From NCBI GenBank assembly GCA_024398785.1, contig JAKSIO010000007.1, forward strand, positions 1 to 64,000: a DNA stretch of 64,000 nucleotides, in the 5' to 3' direction. This document shows, one piece after another, positions 47,170 through 54,687 of this stretch (positions are counted from its first letter, which is position 1; every line of letters begins with the position of its first letter). The DNA is from Bacteroidaceae bacterium. GTDB lineage: Bacteria > Bacteroidota > Bacteroidia > Bacteroidales > Bacteroidaceae. The notes below the pieces were generated by a model, which saw nothing but the letters and a program-made list of their open reading frames with translations, searched no databases and was not told the origin of the DNA. The position numbers and the translations under genes are program-made.

Positions 47170-47207
47170 TAAAAAAATCCGCCCTAATGTCTTGTTGTGG
47201 AGCGGAT
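47170..47207 (-). terminator. Attenuator terminator in the trpB2 leader
   Basis: On the minus strand ATCCGCTC (47207-47200) pairs with GGGCGGAT (47184-47177), with one G-U pair and a 15-nt loop, followed by a T-run down to 47170, 36 nt before the trpB2 ATG. Its 5' arm holds CCGCTCC (47205-47199), which is also perfectly complementary to GGAGCGG (47254-47248) in the leader peptide frame, so terminator and anti-terminator exclude each other. Confidence 0.85.
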
Positions 47208-47221
47208 ACAATATAGATTTG

Positions 47222-47302
47222 TCATTTTTGCAAATGAAACTGAAAAGCCGCTCCGCGCCATCGCCAAGTCTGCCAATCATTGTTCCAACAGAAAATAGAC
47301 AT
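47222..47302 (-). CDS. trpL: Tryptophan leader peptide (attenuation)
   Basis: 26 codons on the minus strand, ATG at 47302 and TGA at 47224-47222. The peptide begins MSIFCWNNDWQTWRWR, with Trp at positions 6, 10, 13 and 15: four of 26 residues. It lies about 26 nt after the predicted transcription start, ahead of the competing hairpins. A ribosome stalled at the early Trp codons would leave GGAGCGG (codons 17-19) free to pair with CCGCTCC and block the terminator; a ribosome that reads through would cover GGAGCGG and let the terminator form. The frame differs from that of trpB2. Confidence 0.88.
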   Translation of the reverse strand: MSIFCWNNDWQTWRWRGAAFQFHLQK

Positions 47303-47333
47303 ATCTCTTAAGTATTGATTTCAAATTTCATTG

Positions 47334-47341
47334 CAAAGTTA
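47334..47341 (-). promoter_or_regulatory. -7 element of the trpB2 promoter
   Basis: The minus strand reads TAACTTTG. Its -33 zone falls on the -7 element of the divergent cysK promoter at 47364-47371, so the two promoters overlap back to back. Confidence 0.6.
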
Positions 47342-47363
47342 ATAAAAGCAATTCTAATTTCAC

Positions 47364-47371
47364 TAACTTTG
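47364..47371 (+). promoter_or_regulatory. -7 element of the cysK promoter
   Basis: TAACTTTG, 53 nt before the cysK ATG. The -33 zone overlaps the trpB2 -7 element; no TTTG is seen there. Confidence 0.55.
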
Positions 47372-47424
47372 CGCACGAAAAATGAAAAGAATATTGAAAC
47401 AATTTGAAACATTAGCGTAACTGC

Positions 47425-48357
47425 ATGATATACAACACAATATTAGACGCAATAGGGCATACACCTCTTATAAGACTGAATAAACTTCCCGACCAGGATG
47501 GAGCGGAAGTTCTTGTTAAATTTGAAGGCTTGAATGCCGGCGGTTCAATAAAAACACGTACTGCATACAACATGTTGCTTGATGCTGAACAGAAAGGTCT
47601 GATAAAGCCCGACACTGTCATCGTTGAGCCTACATCAGGAAATCAGGGTATTGGTCTGGCTCTTGTTGGAGCTGTTCGTGGCTACCATACAGTGATTGTG
47701 ATGCCGGATTCAGTAAGTGAGGAACGTCGCAAACTTGTCAAACACTATGGGGCAGAGGTTATACTGATACACGATGCCGGAAATATAGGCGAATGTATGG
47801 ATCAGTGCCTGAAAAAAGCGCAGGAAATAGCGCGTGACAACAAAAATGTGTTCATACCGCAACAGTTTGAAAATCCCGCAAACCCAACGGTGCATCGTCA
47901 TCACACAGGATTGGAGATTATGGAACAGGCTGCAAAACCTATTCATGGTTTTTGTTCCGGCATCGGTACAGGAGGAACAATAACAGGTATAGGAGAGGTA
48001 CTCAAGGCCCAGAATCCTGATATTGAAATATGGGCCGTAGAACCTGAAAATGCTGCAATTCTTGCTGGAGGAAACATAGGCACTCATTTGCAGATGGGTA
48101 TTGGCGACGGCCTGATTCCAGCTATATTAAATAAGGAAATATACAGTTCAATATGCATAATAAGCGATGATGAGGCTTTGGACACCGCCCGTGCATTAGC
48201 ACGTTATGAAGGTATTATGTGCGGTATTTCAAGCGGAACCAATGTGGCTGCAGCATTGAAACTGGCCAGAAAACTGGGACCCGGCAAAACCGTGGTGACA
48301 GTTCTTCCGGATACAGCTGAAAGATATTTTTCAACACCTTTGTTTGAAGGTGAGTAA
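47425..48357 (+). CDS. cysK: Cysteine synthase (O-acetylserine sulfhydrylase)
   Basis: 310-residue PLP enzyme making cysteine from O-acetylserine and sulfide. N-terminus ILDAIGHTPLIRLNKL; PLP lysine Lys 43 in GGSIKTRTA; substrate loop PTSGNQGIGLA; phosphate-binding loop GIGTGGTITG. Length is standard. Divergent from trpB2; a serine-using enzyme faces a serine-using enzyme across one shared promoter region. The sugar kinase gene follows after 29 nt. Confidence 0.94.
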   Translation: MIYNTILDAIGHTPLIRLNKLPDQDGAEVLVKFEGLNAGGSIKTRTAYNMLLDAEQKGLIKPDTVIVEPTSGNQGIGLALVGAVRGYHTVIVMPDSVSEERRKLVKHYGAEVILIHDAGNIGECMDQCLKKAQEIARDNKNVFIPQQFENPANPTVHRHHTGLEIMEQAAKPIHGFCSGIGTGGTITGIGEVLKAQNPDIEIWAVEPENAAILAGGNIGTHLQMGIGDGLIPAILNKEIYSSICIISDDEALDTARALARYEGIMCGISSGTNVAAALKLARKLGPGKTVVTVLPDTAERYFSTPLFEGE

Positions 48358-48386
48358 TTATGAACATAACACAGTCTTTTAATTAA

Positions 48387-49460
48387 ATGGAATTACGTCA
48401 GAATTGTAAGTATGCGTTGCTTGTACCCACAAGTATGGGCTTGAGAATCACCCCTGCCGCCGGACAGCCGGTTCAGTGCAGCAATCAGTTTTTTATGCAG
48501 GCAACAAGTGCTGAAACCAATGTTGCCAGTATTGCAGCATATCTTGGTCTTCCGGTCAAGGTGCTGACAACATTTGTTGAAGGCAGCCCGTTTGCCGCTT
48601 TCATCAAACAGGATCTGCGCTCACGCGGCATGGATTTTGAAGGAAAAGATGTTTCTCAGGGTGGCCCTTGGGGTTATCGTCACCAGATAAATGTTGCAGA
48701 CAGCGGTTATGGATCACGCGGACCGCGCGTATGGAATGACCGTGCCGGAGAGGTAGGACGTACCTTGAATGTTAAAGATTTTGATTTGGACAGGATATTC
48801 GGACAGGAGGGTGTTCAGATTGTACATCTTTCAGGTCTGATTGGCGCTCTGAGTCCTGAAACCAGCAAGTTCTGTCTTGAGATTGCCCGTGCCGCAAAGA
48901 AATATGGCACCCGCATCAGTTTTGATTTGAATTACCGTGCTTCTTTCTGGAAAGGCCGTGAACAGGAACTCCATGACATATTCTCTGAAATCTGCAGTAT
49001 TGCCGATATTCTGATTGGTAACGAAGAGGATTTCCAGCTTTGTCTCGGCATTGAAGGGCCTGAGGCCGGCGGAAAGGATATAGCTTCAAAAATTGACGGC
49101 TTCAAGGAAATGATAAAAAGAGTAAAGGCTCAGTATCCTGCCGCTCAGGTTTTTGCAACAACGTTGCGTCAGGTTGAAAATACCAACAGCCACAATTGGG
49201 GAGCAATCATGCTTGAAGGTGATAACTGGCATGTTGTAGAACCGCGTAATATTCATGTTCTTGACCGAATAGGTGGCGGCGACGGATACGTTGGCGGTAT
49301 GCTGTATGCCATACTTAAAGGATGGAATCCTGAAAAGTGGATTCAGTTCGGTTGGGCAAGCGGCGCTCTTGCCACTACATTTCTTACAGATTATGCGCAA
49401 CCTGCAGACGAAGACCAGATATGGAGCGTATGGCAGGGCAACGCACGTGTTAAACGCTGA
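48387..49460 (+). CDS. PfkB-family sugar kinase, probably 2-dehydro-3-deoxygluconate kinase
   Basis: 357 residues with the ribokinase fold. The first signature region has SAETNVASIAAYLG; FDLNYRASFW is the substrate-binding strand seen in KDG kinases; the ATP-site signature appears as DRIGGGDGYVGGMLYA, with the catalytic base in GGD. KDG kinase feeds uronic-acid breakdown into the Entner-Doudoroff aldolase step. No uronate gene is nearby, so the substrate is assigned from motifs only. Confidence 0.75.
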   Translation: MELRQNCKYALLVPTSMGLRITPAAGQPVQCSNQFFMQATSAETNVASIAAYLGLPVKVLTTFVEGSPFAAFIKQDLRSRGMDFEGKDVSQGGPWGYRHQINVADSGYGSRGPRVWNDRAGEVGRTLNVKDFDLDRIFGQEGVQIVHLSGLIGALSPETSKFCLEIARAAKKYGTRISFDLNYRASFWKGREQELHDIFSEICSIADILIGNEEDFQLCLGIEGPEAGGKDIASKIDGFKEMIKRVKAQYPAAQVFATTLRQVENTNSHNWGAIMLEGDNWHVVEPRNIHVLDRIGGGDGYVGGMLYAILKGWNPEKWIQFGWASGALATTFLTDYAQPADEDQIWSVWQGNARVKR

Positions 49461-49463
49461 TAT

Positions 49464-50195
49464 ATGCTTGAATTAAGGAATCTTTCCATAGGCTACAAGC
49501 AAAAAGGTAACCGTAACACAGTAATAGCACAGAGCTTGTCTGCTACTTTGCATAACGGCTCTGTTGCTGTTCTTGTGGGCTCTAACGGAATAGGGAAGAG
49601 CACTCTTTTGCGTACAGTAGCAGGATTCCTCAAACCGCTTTCCGGACAGGTTCTTCTTGATGGCAGAACAGATGTTCACCTTCTTTCTCCTTCCGAACTG
49701 TCCAAAAGTATAAGCGTTGTACTTACGGAACGTACCGATGTTGAATATTTGAGTGTGTACGATGCCGTTTCTTTCGGGCGTATGCCGTACACAGGAATGC
49801 TTGGAACTCTGAAAGATGATGACAGACAGATTGTTGAAGCCTCTCTTTCACTAACAGGTGTTTATGATTTGAAAAACAGGACTGTTGACACTTTGAGTGA
49901 CGGACAGCGTTCTCGGGTTATGATAGCAAAAGCATTGGCGCAGCAGACTCCTGTAATATTGCTTGACGAACCTTCTGCTTTTCTTGATTATCCCGGCAAG
50001 GAGGAACTGATGCTCCTGTTGCGTAATCTGGCACATAACGAAAACAAAGCCATTCTTATTTCGTCCCACGATATTGATATGGTCAAACGTTACGCAGACC
50101 TGTTCTGGGTAATGTCAAAAACAAAGGCCGGTATAACTCTTTCAGTTGATACCGACCCTTCTGATTTTAATCCTGATTTATTGAGAAACTCTTAA
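49464..50195 (+). CDS. ABC transporter ATPase of the iron/B12 (FecE/BtuD-like) type, orphan
   Basis: 243 residues. Walker A GSNGIGKSTLL near residue 40, signature LSDGQRSRVMIAKAL (LSDGQ instead of the usual LSGGQ), Walker B VILLDEPSAFLD and switch histidine SSHDID. GRMPYTGMLG is typical of the siderophore/cobalamin importer subgroup. It begins 3 nt after the sugar kinase, but no FecCD permease or binding protein is in the window, so partners must be elsewhere. Confidence 0.87.
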   Translation: MLELRNLSIGYKQKGNRNTVIAQSLSATLHNGSVAVLVGSNGIGKSTLLRTVAGFLKPLSGQVLLDGRTDVHLLSPSELSKSISVVLTERTDVEYLSVYDAVSFGRMPYTGMLGTLKDDDRQIVEASLSLTGVYDLKNRTVDTLSDGQRSRVMIAKALAQQTPVILLDEPSAFLDYPGKEELMLLLRNLAHNENKAILISSHDIDMVKRYADLFWVMSKTKAGITLSVDTDPSDFNPDLLRNS

Positions 50196-50202
50196 GGATT
50201 CT

Positions 50203-51123
50203 TCAATAGTTTCTTGTACTCATTCCTTTCAGACATTCTGCAATAGCCTTGATATGTGCTGGTGTGGTTCCGCAGCACCCTCCGGCAATATTTATCAGTC
50301 TGTCCTGTGCCATACGCTGTAAGGCGGCAGCTGTGTCTGCCGGTTTTTCGGTATAACCCTGAGCTGTTGGCAAACCTGCGTTAGGATATACGCTGACAGC
50401 GCATTTTACATATTCTGAAACCTCTTTGATTGGTTCATAAAGTTCTGTTGCGCCGAATGAACAGTTGATGCCCGCACTTACAATTCCATACTTACCGGCC
50501 ATATCAAACAATTCAGTTATGGGGGTTCCTGTCATAAGACAGGTGCTTCCTGCCATAATTGAAGCCGATATCATAACCGGAAGTTCTTTGCCGCATTCAT
50601 TGAAAGCCTCTTTTATGGCGTCAAGTGCGGCCTGTGCGTTGGCGGCATCGGTTACAGTTTCTACAAGAAGCAAATCCACACCGCCTTCAATCAGAGCAAG
50701 AGCCTGTTCCTTATAAGCCTGTTGCATGGACTCGCGGGTTACTGTCTCTGCCGGATCCATCATCATTTCAATAATGGTCAGGGATTTGTCAGTAGGTCCC
50801 ATGCTTCCGGCAACCCAAACTTTGCGCGGTGCATTGTCTGCAGCTTTGCGTGCGCATTTTGCGGCGGCAAGACACATTTCCTTAACTTTGTCCTGAGCGT
50901 TGTATCCGGCTTGTGAAATTGAATTTGCACTGAAAGAACATGTCTCTATGATGTCTGCGCCGGCATCGACATAAGCTTTATGAATTTCTTCTATTATTTC
51001 CGGATGGGTAAGGGGGAGCATGTCGTTGTTACCGTCATATTGCAGACCGTAACCCTGGATACATGTTCCCATACCGCCATCCAGTATAAGAATCCTCTTT
51101 TTGAGTTCTTCCTGAAAAATCAT
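50203..51123 (-). CDS. Homocysteine S-methyltransferase domain protein
   Basis: 306 residues, one Hcy-binding (beta/alpha) barrel. ILDGGMGTCIQGYGL opens the domain; the zinc thiolates are in INCSFG and GGCCGTTPAHI. The sequence resembles the N-terminal module of cobalamin-dependent MetH more than betaine methyltransferases, yet no folate or cobalamin module follows. It could transfer methyl groups from S-methylmethionine or SAM, or work with separate folate/corrinoid proteins. It lies 8 nt after glyA, which fits one-carbon metabolism. Confidence 0.85.
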   Translation of the reverse strand: MIFQEELKKRILILDGGMGTCIQGYGLQYDGNNDMLPLTHPEIIEEIHKAYVDAGADIIETCSFSANSISQAGYNAQDKVKEMCLAAAKCARKAADNAPRKVWVAGSMGPTDKSLTIIEMMMDPAETVTRESMQQAYKEQALALIEGGVDLLLVETVTDAANAQAALDAIKEAFNECGKELPVMISASIMAGSTCLMTGTPITELFDMAGKYGIVSAGINCSFGATELYEPIKEVSEYVKCAVSVYPNAGLPTAQGYTEKPADTAAALQRMAQDRLINIAGGCCGTTPAHIKAIAECLKGMSTRNY

Positions 51124-51131
51124 TTATCCGA

Positions 51132-52412
51132 TCAATAAGCAAACATAGGATAATCCTGCATCATGTCATTGACACGCTTGCGTACGCTTGAAATTACTGC
51201 ATCGTTCTCCGGATCGTTCAGAACCTCTTCAATGAGAGCTGCAATAGTAATCATAAGATCTTCCTTGGCACCACGTGTAGTAATTGCAGGAGTACCAAGA
51301 CGCAGACCGCTGGTCTGGAATGCTGAACGTGAATCGAACGGAACCATATTCTTGTTGGCAGTGATATCGGCTGCAACCAGTGCCTTTTCTGCAACTTTAC
51401 CTGTGAGTTCAGGATATTTTGGACGCAGGTCAACCAGCATGCTGTGGTTGTCTGTACCGCCGGAAACAATGTAGAATCCGCGTTTTGTAAGTTCGTCTGC
51501 AAGAACAGCAGCGTTCTTCTTAACCTGCTGCTGATACTCTTTGAATTCAGGCTGGAGAGCTTCGCCGAATGCAACAGCCTTTGCAGCGATTACATGCTCA
51601 AGCGGACCTCCCTGCTGGCCTGGGAATACGGCAGAGTCAAGAAGCTGTGACATCATCTTGATCTCACCCTTAGGAGTAGTTTTGCCCCATGGGTTTTCAA
51701 AATCCTTGCCAAGAAGAATTACACCACCACGCGGACCACGCAGAGTCTTGTGTGTAGTTGATGTAACAATGTGTGCGTATTTGAGAGGGTTGTCAAGCAG
51801 ACCTGCTGCAATAAGACCTGCAGGGTGTGCCATATCAACCATAAAGAGAGCACCTACCTCATCGGCAATCTTGCGCATGCGTGCATAATCCCATTCGCGT
51901 GAATAGGCGCTACCGCCACCGATAATCAATTTCGGTTTCTCTTTAAGTGCAAGTTCTTCCATTTTGTCATAGTCAACGCGACCTGTTTCCTGATTCAGAT
52001 CGTAACCTACAGCATGATAGAGCATACCGGATGTGTTGACTGCAGAACCGTGTGAAAGGTGACCGCCATGAGCCAGATTAAGACCCATGAATGTATCTCC
52101 CGGATTGAGTACTGTCAGAAGAACCGCTGCATTTGCCTGAGCTCCTGAGTGAGGCTGAACGTTAACCCATTCAGCTCCGAAAAGCTGTTTCAGACGGTCT
52201 TGAGCAAGGCGCTCTGATTCATCAACTACCTCGCAACCGCCGTAGTAGCGTTTGCCGGGATAACCCTCGGCATATTTGTTTGTCAGGCAAGAACCCATTG
52301 CTTGCATTACCTGATCGCTTACAAAGTTCTCTGAAGCAATCAACTCGATTCCCTTTTTCTGGCGCTGATGTTCGCGCTCAATGATGTCAAAAATAACTTG
52401 GTCTCTTTTCAT
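51132..52412 (-). CDS. glyA: Serine hydroxymethyltransferase
   Basis: 426-residue PLP enzyme interconverting serine and glycine with tetrahydrofolate. [10 protein letters not shown] at the N-terminus, [14 protein letters not shown], and the PLP lysine in [14 protein letters not shown]. Usual length. Downstream of the barrel-protein gene by 32 nt and upstream of the homocysteine methyltransferase, forming a one-carbon pair. Confidence 0.97.
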   Translation of the reverse strand: MKRDQVIFDIIEREHQRQKKGIELIASENFVSDQVMQAMGSCLTNKYAEGYPGKRYYGGCEVVDESERLAQDRLKQLFGAEWVNVQPHSGAQANAAVLLTVLNPGDTFMGLNLAHGGHLSHGSAVNTSGMLYHAVGYDLNQETGRVDYDKMEELALKEKPKLIIGGGSAYSREWDYARMRKIADEVGALFMVDMAHPAGLIAAGLLDNPLKYAHIVTSTTHKTLRGPRGGVILLGKDFENPWGKTTPKGEIKMMSQLLDSAVFPGQQGGPLEHVIAAKAVAFGEALQPEFKEYQQQVKKNAAVLADELTKRGFYIVSGGTDNHSMLVDLRPKYPELTGKVAEKALVAADITANKNMVPFDSRSAFQTSGLRLGTPAITTRGAKEDLMITIAALIEEVLNDPENDAVISSVRKRVNDMMQDYPMFAY

Positions 52413-52444
52413 ATTATTACGAAATATGTTTATTTATCTATATA

Positions 52445-53185
52445 CTAAAATAACATTCCCACTGAAACTGTCAGATACCCTACATTTCTTTTTAAGGAAA
52501 CATTTGTCCCTTCCTGTTGCTCTGAAAATCTGATTGACCTGGAAATATTTGTCAAACCGAAATCATACATAAAATCAAAGAATAAGGATTGTATGCGGCA
52601 TCCGATGCCAATGGTCATATTCATCATGAAATTTCTGAACTCTTCTGACAATGTATACGGATATCCGTCAAATTTGCTGTTGCTTATTGAGGGTATAAGA
52701 AATTTGAATTTCGGACCGGCAAAAATGGAAAAATGATAAATACTGCTGTTACTCAGGTTGTAACCTATGAACAATGGTATGTCAATACTGCGTAGTATTG
52801 TAGTAGTGGTACCATAGTGCTGAGGCTGCTTTTCTCCAATAAGAACTTCTGGGGTACTGTATTCCTCAATAAAATTGTCCAGTTCCAGTTTGATTCCGGA
52901 TCTGTTGCAGTTGTACATCAGTTCAGTCTGGAAATAAAGAATGTCAGTGTTGTACCGCACAATAAAACTGGCTAATCCCGAAAGCAATGAGGTATTCTCA
53001 TATTCATATTTACGGAAATGATGCCCGTTGACATTTGCATTGACTCCCATCAGCATGCTTGATTCGCCGCCAAATCTGAAACCGTAGTTAAAATGATTGC
53101 CCGTACTCTTTGCGTCCTGACCACTGGCAAATAGCGGAAATGTAATCAGAATAAGCAAAGCGATAATATGGTTCGGTCTAATCAT
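52445..53185 (-). CDS. PorT-like outer-membrane beta-barrel protein
   Basis: 246 residues with a signal peptide (IIALLILITFPLFASG). Alternating hydrophobic strands, YGFRFGGESSMLMGVN near the start, LYFQTELMYN, IDIPLFIGYNL, FSIFAGPKFKFL and a C-terminal VGYLTVSVGMLF ending in aromatic Phe mark a small barrel of the PorT/OMP_b-brl family. Function unknown. Its ATG overlaps the pyrI stop (ATGA), an unexpected coupling of a cell-surface protein to pyrimidine synthesis. Confidence 0.8.
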   Translation of the reverse strand: MIRPNHIIALLILITFPLFASGQDAKSTGNHFNYGFRFGGESSMLMGVNANVNGHHFRKYEYENTSLLSGLASFIVRYNTDILYFQTELMYNCNRSGIKLELDNFIEEYSTPEVLIGEKQPQHYGTTTTILRSIDIPLFIGYNLSNSSIYHFSIFAGPKFKFLIPSISNSKFDGYPYTLSEEFRNFMMNMTIGIGCRIQSLFFDFMYDFGLTNISRSIRFSEQQEGTNVSLKRNVGYLTVSVGMLF

Positions 53186-53637
53186 TTGAATTCAATTTCG
53201 TCTACAGTGATTTCCTTGTTGCAGTATGCGCAGCGCAGTTTACCGGCTTTCTTGTCAGTAGTGATAAAACGCGTTGACATAGGTTCGTGATTGGTTATAC
53301 ATTTTGGATTGCTGCATTTGACTGTGTCAACAACCTCTTCAGGCAGGCTGACAGTATTCTTGTCAATAATCTCATAATTGCGTATAAGGCTTATTGATAT
53401 ATTCGGAGCAACACATGCAAGTCTTGCAATCTCAAGGTCTGTAAAATAGTGGTCGGAAATCTTTATCAGTCCTTTTTTCTCACTTTTCTTACTTTTGAGA
53501 TTACATCCGATAGTGATTGTGTTGTTCAACTTCTGTAGTCCCAATATATCAACAACGGTAAATACTCTGTCTGCCGGAATATGATCAATTACGGTTCCGT
53601 TTTCAATTGCGGCAACCTTCAGTTCTGTTTTTCCCAT
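53182..53637 (-). CDS. pyrI: Aspartate carbamoyltransferase regulatory subunit
   Basis: 151 residues; binds CTP/ATP and zinc and makes aspartate transcarbamoylase allosteric. N-terminal nucleotide domain with IENGTVIDHIPADRVF; zinc cysteines in CSNPKCITNHE and LRCAYCNKEI. Follows pyrB by 10 nt and overlaps the next gene by 4 nt. Confidence 0.96.
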   Translation of the reverse strand: MGKTELKVAAIENGTVIDHIPADRVFTVVDILGLQKLNNTITIGCNLKSKKSEKKGLIKISDHYFTDLEIARLACVAPNISISLIRNYEIIDKNTVSLPEEVVDTVKCSNPKCITNHEPMSTRFITTDKKAGKLRCAYCNKEITVDEIEFK

Positions 53638-53647
53638 AGCTCAAAAT

Positions 53648-54571
53648 TTAATCTACATTTATGTTGAGAGCATTGCAAATCAAGGCTTGTCGTACATACA
53701 GTCCGTTCTTTGCCTGCTGGAAATAATATGCTTTCGGATTGTTGTCAACATCCTGGGATATCTCGTTTACTCTTGGTAACGGGTGCAATATCCTGAGATT
53801 CGGTTTTGATCCTTCAAGCATATCGTTGTGCAGTATGTATGCATCTTTTACCTTTTCATATTCATCAAGATTGCTGAAACGCTCACGCTGTACACGAGTC
53901 ATATACAATATGTCTGCACCGGCAATGACATCTCTGTTGAAATCTGTGTGCTCCACAAATTTGATGCCGTTATTGTTGCAGTACTGTTTGTATACATCGG
54001 GCATAGCCAGCTCTTTCGGTGCTATGAAATGAAATGTAGGATTGAAGAAACGCATGGCGGTAAGCATAGAATGTACTGTGCGGCCATATTTCAAATCTCC
54101 TACAAGATAAATGTTCAAATTGTCCAGATGTCCTTGCGTTTTCTGCATGGAATACAAATCCAGCATGGTCTGTGAAGGGTGCTGGTTTGCCCCGTCACCT
54201 GCATTGATGATAGGAATAGGGGATACCTCGCTTGCATAGCGTGCTGCTCCTTCAAGGAAGTGTCTCATAACAATCACATCTGAATAGTTGCTGACCATCA
54301 TGATGGTATCTTTAAGAGTTTCACCCTTTGTTGAACTGGTTGTGGCGGCATCGGAAAAACCAATGACGCGTGCCCCCAAGCGGTTTGCCGCTGTTTCAAA
54401 ACTCAGACGGGTACGCGTGGACGGCTCGAAAAACAGAGTGGCAACGATTTTTCCGTCAAGAATCTTTCTGTTAGGACAAGCTTCAAATTTGGCTGCGTTG
54501 TCAAGCAACTGCAAAATATCTGCTTTGGAAAGCTCTTCCAAAGTAATAAGACTCCTGTTTGACTGATTCAT
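53648..54571 (-). CDS. pyrB: Aspartate carbamoyltransferase catalytic subunit
   Basis: 307 residues; condenses aspartate and carbamoyl phosphate in pyrimidine synthesis. Carbamoyl phosphate loop [12 protein letters not shown], then [28 protein letters not shown] and HPLPRVNEI. The start at 54571 (MNQSNRSL) is preferred over ATG 54598, because the latter lies at the predicted -7 element and adds nine residues absent from most homologues. Confidence 0.96.
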   Translation of the reverse strand: MNQSNRSLITLEELSKADILQLLDNAAKFEACPNRKILDGKIVATLFFEPSTRTRLSFETAANRLGARVIGFSDAATTSSTKGETLKDTIMMVSNYSDVIVMRHFLEGAARYASEVSPIPIINAGDGANQHPSQTMLDLYSMQKTQGHLDNLNIYLVGDLKYGRTVHSMLTAMRFFNPTFHFIAPKELAMPDVYKQYCNNNGIKFVEHTDFNRDVIAGADILYMTRVQRERFSNLDEYEKVKDAYILHNDMLEGSKPNLRILHPLPRVNEISQDVDNNPKAYYFQQAKNGLYVRQALICNALNINVD

Positions 54572-54595
54572 TTCCTGAGAATTCTTTTTAGTCTC

Positions 54596-54603
54596 CAAAA
54601 TTA
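54596..54603 (-). promoter_or_regulatory. -7 element of the pyrB-pyrI-glyA run
   Basis: The minus strand reads TAATTTTG, 25 nt upstream of the pyrB ATG chosen here; no clear -33. Confidence 0.45.
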
Positions 54604-54657
54604 CTAAAAAATCTCATTATATTATATATCCTTGATTTATTATTGATTTTTTTGTGC

Positions 54658-54665
54658 TATTTTTG
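54658..54665 (+). promoter_or_regulatory. -7 element of the PBP1 gene
   Basis: TATTTTTG, 22 nt before the ATG at 54688; TTG at 54632-54634 may be the -33. Confidence 0.5.
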
Positions 54666-54687
54666 CATATAAATATATAATGGGTAA

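Noticed and set aside
47134..47280. 49-residue N-terminal extension of TrpB2 open in frame up to 47280
   Set aside because: The extension covers the attenuator terminator and the leader peptide in another frame, and it does not resemble a TrpB N-terminus. ATG 47133 gives the family start.
47382..47417. Short ORF before cysK (starting MKRILKQ) as a cysteine leader peptide
   Set aside because: It has no cysteine codons, and no alternative hairpins or terminator follow it.
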